Position numbers and translations under genes: made by a program. The notes below the pieces were generated by a model that was not told the origin of the DNA, did no database searches, and saw only the letters and a list, made by a program, of their open reading frames with translations. From assembly GCA_900471485.1 (NCBI GenBank), contig UCEU01000033.1:1-64000 (forward strand): a stretch of 64,000 nucleotides of DNA. The letters are read 5' to 3'. This document shows, piece after piece, positions 60,634 to 64,000 of this stretch. This DNA is from Hyphomicrobiales bacterium. GTDB lineage: Bacteria > Pseudomonadota > Alphaproteobacteria > Rhizobiales > Rhizobiaceae. How positions within the stretch are numbered: position 1 is the first letter of the stretch; the number at the start of each line of letters is the position of its first letter.

Positions 60634-62559
60634 TCAGGCGGCGCGCGGCTTGGACGAGCCGTCGGCGGGCTTGTGGGGCGTCTTGTTCCAGAAGAACGGC
60701 TTGAACGGCAGCTCGAACAGCGCCCGCCATGCGGCCATCGAGATCATCAGCCAGTAGAGCGGAACGCTGGTCCACTTCCATCCGATTTTCCGTCTCTCTT
60801 CGCGCAGCATGACGACCCGGCCAAGCAACAGAAACAGCCCATAGCTCGTCAGCATGTTTGCGGCATCGAGCACGAACAGCGCGCCTTCTCCGCTGCCGAC
60901 CGTGGGAAATCCGAAAGCCGCATAGGTGACGGCGGTAGCGAGCAGCATGAAGATCCACGGATGCGCGAAGGACGACAGGAGCATGCCGCCGACCAGCAGC
61001 TGGAACGTGAGAAACGCTCCCGGTCCCATCTCGCGAAGCAATCGCATCGGCTCGCGCATCATCACCAGCCAGGTTTGCAGCCAGCCCTTGAACCAGCGGG
61101 TTCTCTGGTTCATCCAGATTCTGAAGGTGGCTGGCGCATCCTCGAATGTCGGGCTGTCGATCACGCCGCAGCGATAGCCGAGACGGTAAAGCCGCATGCC
61201 GAGATCGGCGTCTTCGGTCACGTTGTAGGGATCCCAGCCGCCGCATGCGCGCAGGGCCGCCACCCGCAGATGGTTCGATGTGCCGCCCAGCGGCAGCGGC
61301 AGGCGAAAGCGCGCCAGCATCGGCAGCAGCATGCGAAACAGCGCGGCATATTCCAGCGCGAAGTTGGAAGTGATCCAGGAGTTGCCGCCGTTGGAGATGA
61401 CGAGCGGCGCCTGCAGGCAGATCACTTCCGGCGGGCTTGCCGCGAAGGCGGCATATGCGGCGCGCAACTGGTCCGGATGCGGCCGGTCCTCGGCATCGTA
61501 GACGACGATGAACTCGCCGCGCGCGCCGGAAAGCGCATAGTTCAACGCCTTGGGCTTGGTACGCGGCACCGCCGCCGGCACCTCGACGATCTCGAATTGC
61601 GGCCCCGGTCTGGCGGCTTTCAGCGCCGCGATCGTTGCGTGATCGTCTGCCTCGCAGACGAGCTTGATATCCAGTCGCGATGCCGGCCAGTTGAGCCGCC
61701 CGAGCGCGCCGATAAGTTGAGCCGCGACCTCTGTCTCTCGGTAGAGAGCCACCATGACGGTATAGACAGGCAGGTGGCCGGAGGGAATGAGATACTCCGG
61801 CTGCCGGCGCGGACCGAGCAGCGCAAGCCCGCGGATCAGCATGGCGCCGAAATAGCAGAGCGAAATGGCGAGATGCAGCCAGGCGGACAAGGTGCTCGCC
61901 GTGACCGCGAGAAAGGAGAGGGCGCACAGGCATATGCCGGCAACGAAGCCCTGCTTGCCTGTTACCACGATCCTGGCGCTGAAGCGCCGTTCGTTCTCGA
62001 ACAGTCCGGTGACGCTGTCACCGAGACGCCGCTCGGCGCCTGCCGTCCACACCGCGGCGCGCATGGCGGATGGCGTCGTCACCACCATTCGCTCGGCGAG
62101 GCCCGGCTTCTGCGCCAGCGTCTCGGCCAACGCGGCTAGCTTTGCCGCCTCCGGCACGATCGCGAGCAGGCTCTTGCTGATATGATGCAGGCGGACCATC
62201 TGCGGCGTGATCAATTGGGTATCGAGCGATTTCACCGCCGAGACGAGCGACGCATCGATCGTTTGAAGGAAGGGGACGCGTAGCGCTCTTGCCAGCGCCG
62301 CATAGTAGCTGTCGGCATCGACCATGCCGTTTGCAAGTAGTTCCTGCTCGATGGTCGTGCCGTTCCGGCGGGCGAACTGCGCGGCGCGCGCGATGGTCGG
62401 CTTGCCGATGCCGAGCCGCAGCAGGACCATGGCTTCCGCCTGAAGCGCATCGGGTTGTGGCCGCGCCGCTGGCGGTGCGGCGTCGAATGATGGAACGTGA
62501 TGATCTGCAGGCCGTTCGCGAACCTCAAGGCCGCCCGGCGCGTATTCCCCGATGCGCAT
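60634..62559 (-). CDS. Family 2 glycosyltransferase with N-terminal GspE-type domain
   Basis: 641 residues. Residues about 35-165 resemble the N-terminal domain of GspE/PilB ATPases (MshEN type: LRLGIGKPTIARAAQFARRNGTTIEQELLANGMVDADSYYAALARALRVPFL). Two membrane helices follow, then a processive GT2 domain with ETEVAAQLIGAL, VYDAEDRPHPDQL, NVTEDADLGMRLYRLGYR and QRTRW, and three or four C-terminal helices. This is the cellulose-synthase-like architecture for polysaccharide made across the inner membrane; MshEN domains can bind c-di-GMP. The product is unknown. Start ATG 62559 inferred; no clear ribosome site. Confidence 0.82.
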   Translation of the reverse strand: MRIGEYAPGGLEVRERPADHHVPSFDAAPPAARPQPDALQAEAMVLLRLGIGKPTIARAAQFARRNGTTIEQELLANGMVDADSYYAALARALRVPFLQTIDASLVSAVKSLDTQLITPQMVRLHHISKSLLAIVPEAAKLAALAETLAQKPGLAERMVVTTPSAMRAAVWTAGAERRLGDSVTGLFENERRFSARIVVTGKQGFVAGICLCALSFLAVTASTLSAWLHLAISLCYFGAMLIRGLALLGPRRQPEYLIPSGHLPVYTVMVALYRETEVAAQLIGALGRLNWPASRLDIKLVCEADDHATIAALKAARPGPQFEIVEVPAAVPRTKPKALNYALSGARGEFIVVYDAEDRPHPDQLRAAYAAFAASPPEVICLQAPLVISNGGNSWITSNFALEYAALFRMLLPMLARFRLPLPLGGTSNHLRVAALRACGGWDPYNVTEDADLGMRLYRLGYRCGVIDSPTFEDAPATFRIWMNQRTRWFKGWLQTWLVMMREPMRLLREMGPGAFLTFQLLVGGMLLSSFAHPWIFMLLATAVTYAAFGFPTVGSGEGALFVLDAANMLTSYGLFLLLGRVVMLREERRKIGWKWTSVPLYWLMISMAAWRALFELPFKPFFWNKTPHKPADGSSKPRAA

Positions 62560-62617
62560 GACTCTGATACACCCGTCGTTAGAATGGCAGGCATGCTGAT
62601 CCCCAGGGCGGATAATA

Positions 62618-63493
62618 ATGGTGCAATTTAAACTCGCATCCCTGAATATTAAGGGGCTTCGCAATTTCTGGCTGCTTTTGGTTGTGGTTTTCTGCCCGCT
62701 GCCGTTGCTGGCGCAGCAGGAAGCGCCGTCACTGCCGCTGTTGTTCGATTCCCGCGAGCGCCTGGCCAAACCGGATCTGACGGCGCTGGTCCGGCTGCGC
62801 TTCCTGACGTCGATCGATTTTCCGCCCTTCAACTTTACCGATCAGAACGGCAAGCTTGCCGGATTCAACGTCGATCTCGCGCGCGAGATCTGCAACGAAC
62901 TCGAGGTCGCCGACAAATGCCAGATCCAGGCGCTTCCCTTCGGGGATTTGAACACCGCACTTGCCGCATCCCAGGGCGATGCCGTGATTGCAGGCATGGC
63001 GGTCTCGGACGATCTGCGCGCTCGCTTTGCCTTTTCACGTCCCTACCTGATGCTGCCCGCCCGCTTCGTGCGCAACCTGAAGGCCGGTATCAGGGGAGAG
63101 AATGCGGCGGCGCTTGCCGATCACCCCGTCGGCGTGGTCAAGGCAACGGCGCATGAGGCGATGCTGTCAGCCTACTTCCCGAAGGTGAAACCCGTCACCT
63201 TCGACAGCAAGGATGCGCTGCTGGCGGCGCTGAAGGATGGCAAGGTGGACGCCGCCTTCGCCGATTCCCTGCAGCTTTCCTTCTGGGTCTCCTCGCAGGC
63301 CTCGCAGAAGTGCTGCGCGCTGTTCGACGGTCCCTATATGTCGGAGCAGTTTCTCGGTGAGGGCATGACCATCATGCTGCGCCAGAAGGACGATGTGTTG
63401 ACGGCGGCCATCGATCACGCCTTGGCGGCCCTGTCGCGTAGCGGCAGGCTGCAGGAGATCTACCTACGCTATTTCCCCTATGGCCTTTACTAG
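62618..63493 (+). CDS. Extracellular solute-binding protein family 3
   Basis: 291 residues. N-terminal hydrophobic signal (FWLLLVVVFCPLPLLAQQ) exports it to the periplasm. The SBP_bac_3 fold shows LRFLTSIDFPPFNFTDQNGKLAGFNVDLAREICNEL, DAVIAGMAVSDDLRARFAFSRPYL and VDAAFADSLQLSFWVSSQ. An amino acid or related small ligand is expected. No permease or ATPase follows, so it is an orphan binding protein. It starts 58 bases from the divergent glycosyltransferase and its stop overlaps the next gene's stop by four bases. Confidence 0.85.
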   Translation: MVQFKLASLNIKGLRNFWLLLVVVFCPLPLLAQQEAPSLPLLFDSRERLAKPDLTALVRLRFLTSIDFPPFNFTDQNGKLAGFNVDLAREICNELEVADKCQIQALPFGDLNTALAASQGDAVIAGMAVSDDLRARFAFSRPYLMLPARFVRNLKAGIRGENAAALADHPVGVVKATAHEAMLSAYFPKVKPVTFDSKDALLAALKDGKVDAAFADSLQLSFWVSSQASQKCCALFDGPYMSEQFLGEGMTIMLRQKDDVLTAAIDHALAALSRSGRLQEIYLRYFPYGLY

Positions 63494-63903
63494 CCCTTGC
63501 GGAAACGGGCGATGGCACTGCGCTCGATGGCGGCGCAGGTCAGCTTGTCGAGGCCAAGACGGTCGCGCAACATGCTGAGCAGGCGCAGCTCCTCGGCCTT
63601 CACGGAGAGATCGGCGGAAGCGACCTCGACCGCCAGCGCATAGGCGGTGTCGTAAAGGCGAGGCGGCAACGTGTCCTTGACCGTTTCGAGAACGATATCG
63701 AGCCCCTCGGGGCCCGACAGAAGTGCGGCGCAATCACGCGCCACCGAGATCAGCGTCTCGTCGTCGAAACCCCGAAACACCGGCAGGAAGCCGATCAACT
63801 GGCCGATACGCTCCATCTCGCGATCGTTCATCGTGCTGTCGACGGCGGATGCCATCACCATCACGTAGATCAATGCGTCGTGGGCGGAAAGCGGCTTGTT
63901 CAT
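63490..63903 (-). CDS. TerB-like tellurite-resistance family protein
   Basis: 137 residues, all-helical TerB fold: LSAHDALIYVMVMASAVDSTMNDREMERIGQLIGFLPVF has the acidic metal-binding-like segment, and DTAYALAVEVASADLSVKAEELRLLSMLRDRLGLDK repeats it. Cytoplasmic, role unproven; usually annotated tellurite resistance without direct evidence. AGAGGGAAC is upstream of the ATG at 63903. Confidence 0.82.
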   Translation of the reverse strand: MNKPLSAHDALIYVMVMASAVDSTMNDREMERIGQLIGFLPVFRGFDDETLISVARDCAALLSGPEGLDIVLETVKDTLPPRLYDTAYALAVEVASADLSVKAEELRLLSMLRDRLGLDKLTCAAIERSAIARFRKG

Positions 63904-63956
63904 CTGTGCATGTTCCCTCTGTATCGAGCCCAGAGTTTAGGAAGTGATGGCGGTCA

Positions 63957-64000
63957 TTACAAGGGATCGCTCATATCCTCGACGGGCGCCTGATCGGTGA
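63957..64000 (-). CDS. C-terminal end of a gene running off the right edge
   Basis: Reading leftward from the window edge, an open frame ends TDQAPVEDMSDPL then TAA, 54 bases upstream of the TerB-like gene on the same strand. Only 13 codons are visible, so neither identity nor coding status is certain. Confidence 0.35.
   Translation of the reverse strand, partial: TDQAPVEDMSDPL

Overview
The window looks like an ordinary, GC-rich chromosome segment of a Rhizobiaceae alphaproteobacterium (Rhizobium/Sinorhizobium/Agrobacterium type). Reasons: a GcrA cell-cycle regulator with CcrM-type GANTC sites beside it, a SAM-II riboswitch ahead of metZ, a long-form dCTP deaminase, an frcCAK fructose transport operon, a rhizobial palindromic intergenic repeat, and a gene order (frc, pyrC, pyrE, frk, pgi, fadD; later pst-pho, gcrA, argD, argF, hslO, apaG, metZ) that I remember from Sinorhizobium meliloti. 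I see no prophage, IS element, CRISPR array or conjugation gene. Layout: 1-2.7 kb, the end of the fructose ABC operon (frcC, frcA, frcK; frcB would lie to the left). 2.8-11.3 kb, pyrC, pyrE and fructokinase mixed with two diguanylate cyclases, a glyoxalase-like protein, a DUF4010 membrane protein and a hydrolase. 11.4-18.5 kb, a MocR regulator divergent from a DMT exporter, a 47-residue basic protein, pgi, an apparently unannotated small RNA, fadD and a PRC-barrel protein. 18.6-25.4 kb, a leftward run: osmoprotectant ABC transporter (yehZYXW type), a VOC enzyme and a beta-mannosidase, facing a LysR-like regulator with two HTH domains. 27-36 kb, cutC, then a sugar catabolic locus (ABC transporter, FucU mutarotase, aldo/keto reductase, UxaA-type dehydratase) facing a GntR-like regulator with two winged helices. 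36-41.5 kb, assorted genes with tRNA-Thr and polyphosphate kinase 2. 41.6-49.5 kb, the phosphate regulon phoR-pstSCAB-phoU-phoB with a Pho box. 49.6-56.9 kb, gcrA, argD, argF, hslO, apaG, SAM-II/metZ and dcd. 57-64 kb, tRNA-Gly followed by a possible orphan immunity gene, small proteins, a chemoreceptor, a GT2 glycosyltransferase, a solute-binding protein and a TerB-like protein. The most interesting signals are regulatory: (a) a promoter-hairpin-terminator unit between pgi and fadD that reads as a roughly 90-nt sRNA; (b) a TTGACGT-based palindrome shared by the fadD and nitronate-monooxygenase promoters; (c) a 21-bp element shared by the two promoters of the sugar locus, near its double-HTH regulator; (d) seven GANTC sites between gcrA and argD; (e) a hairpin behind the solute-binding-protein gene in all ABC operons of the window; (f) a SAM-II/terminator switch whose mutually exclusive pairings can be traced base by base. 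I found no convincing wholly new multi-gene system.
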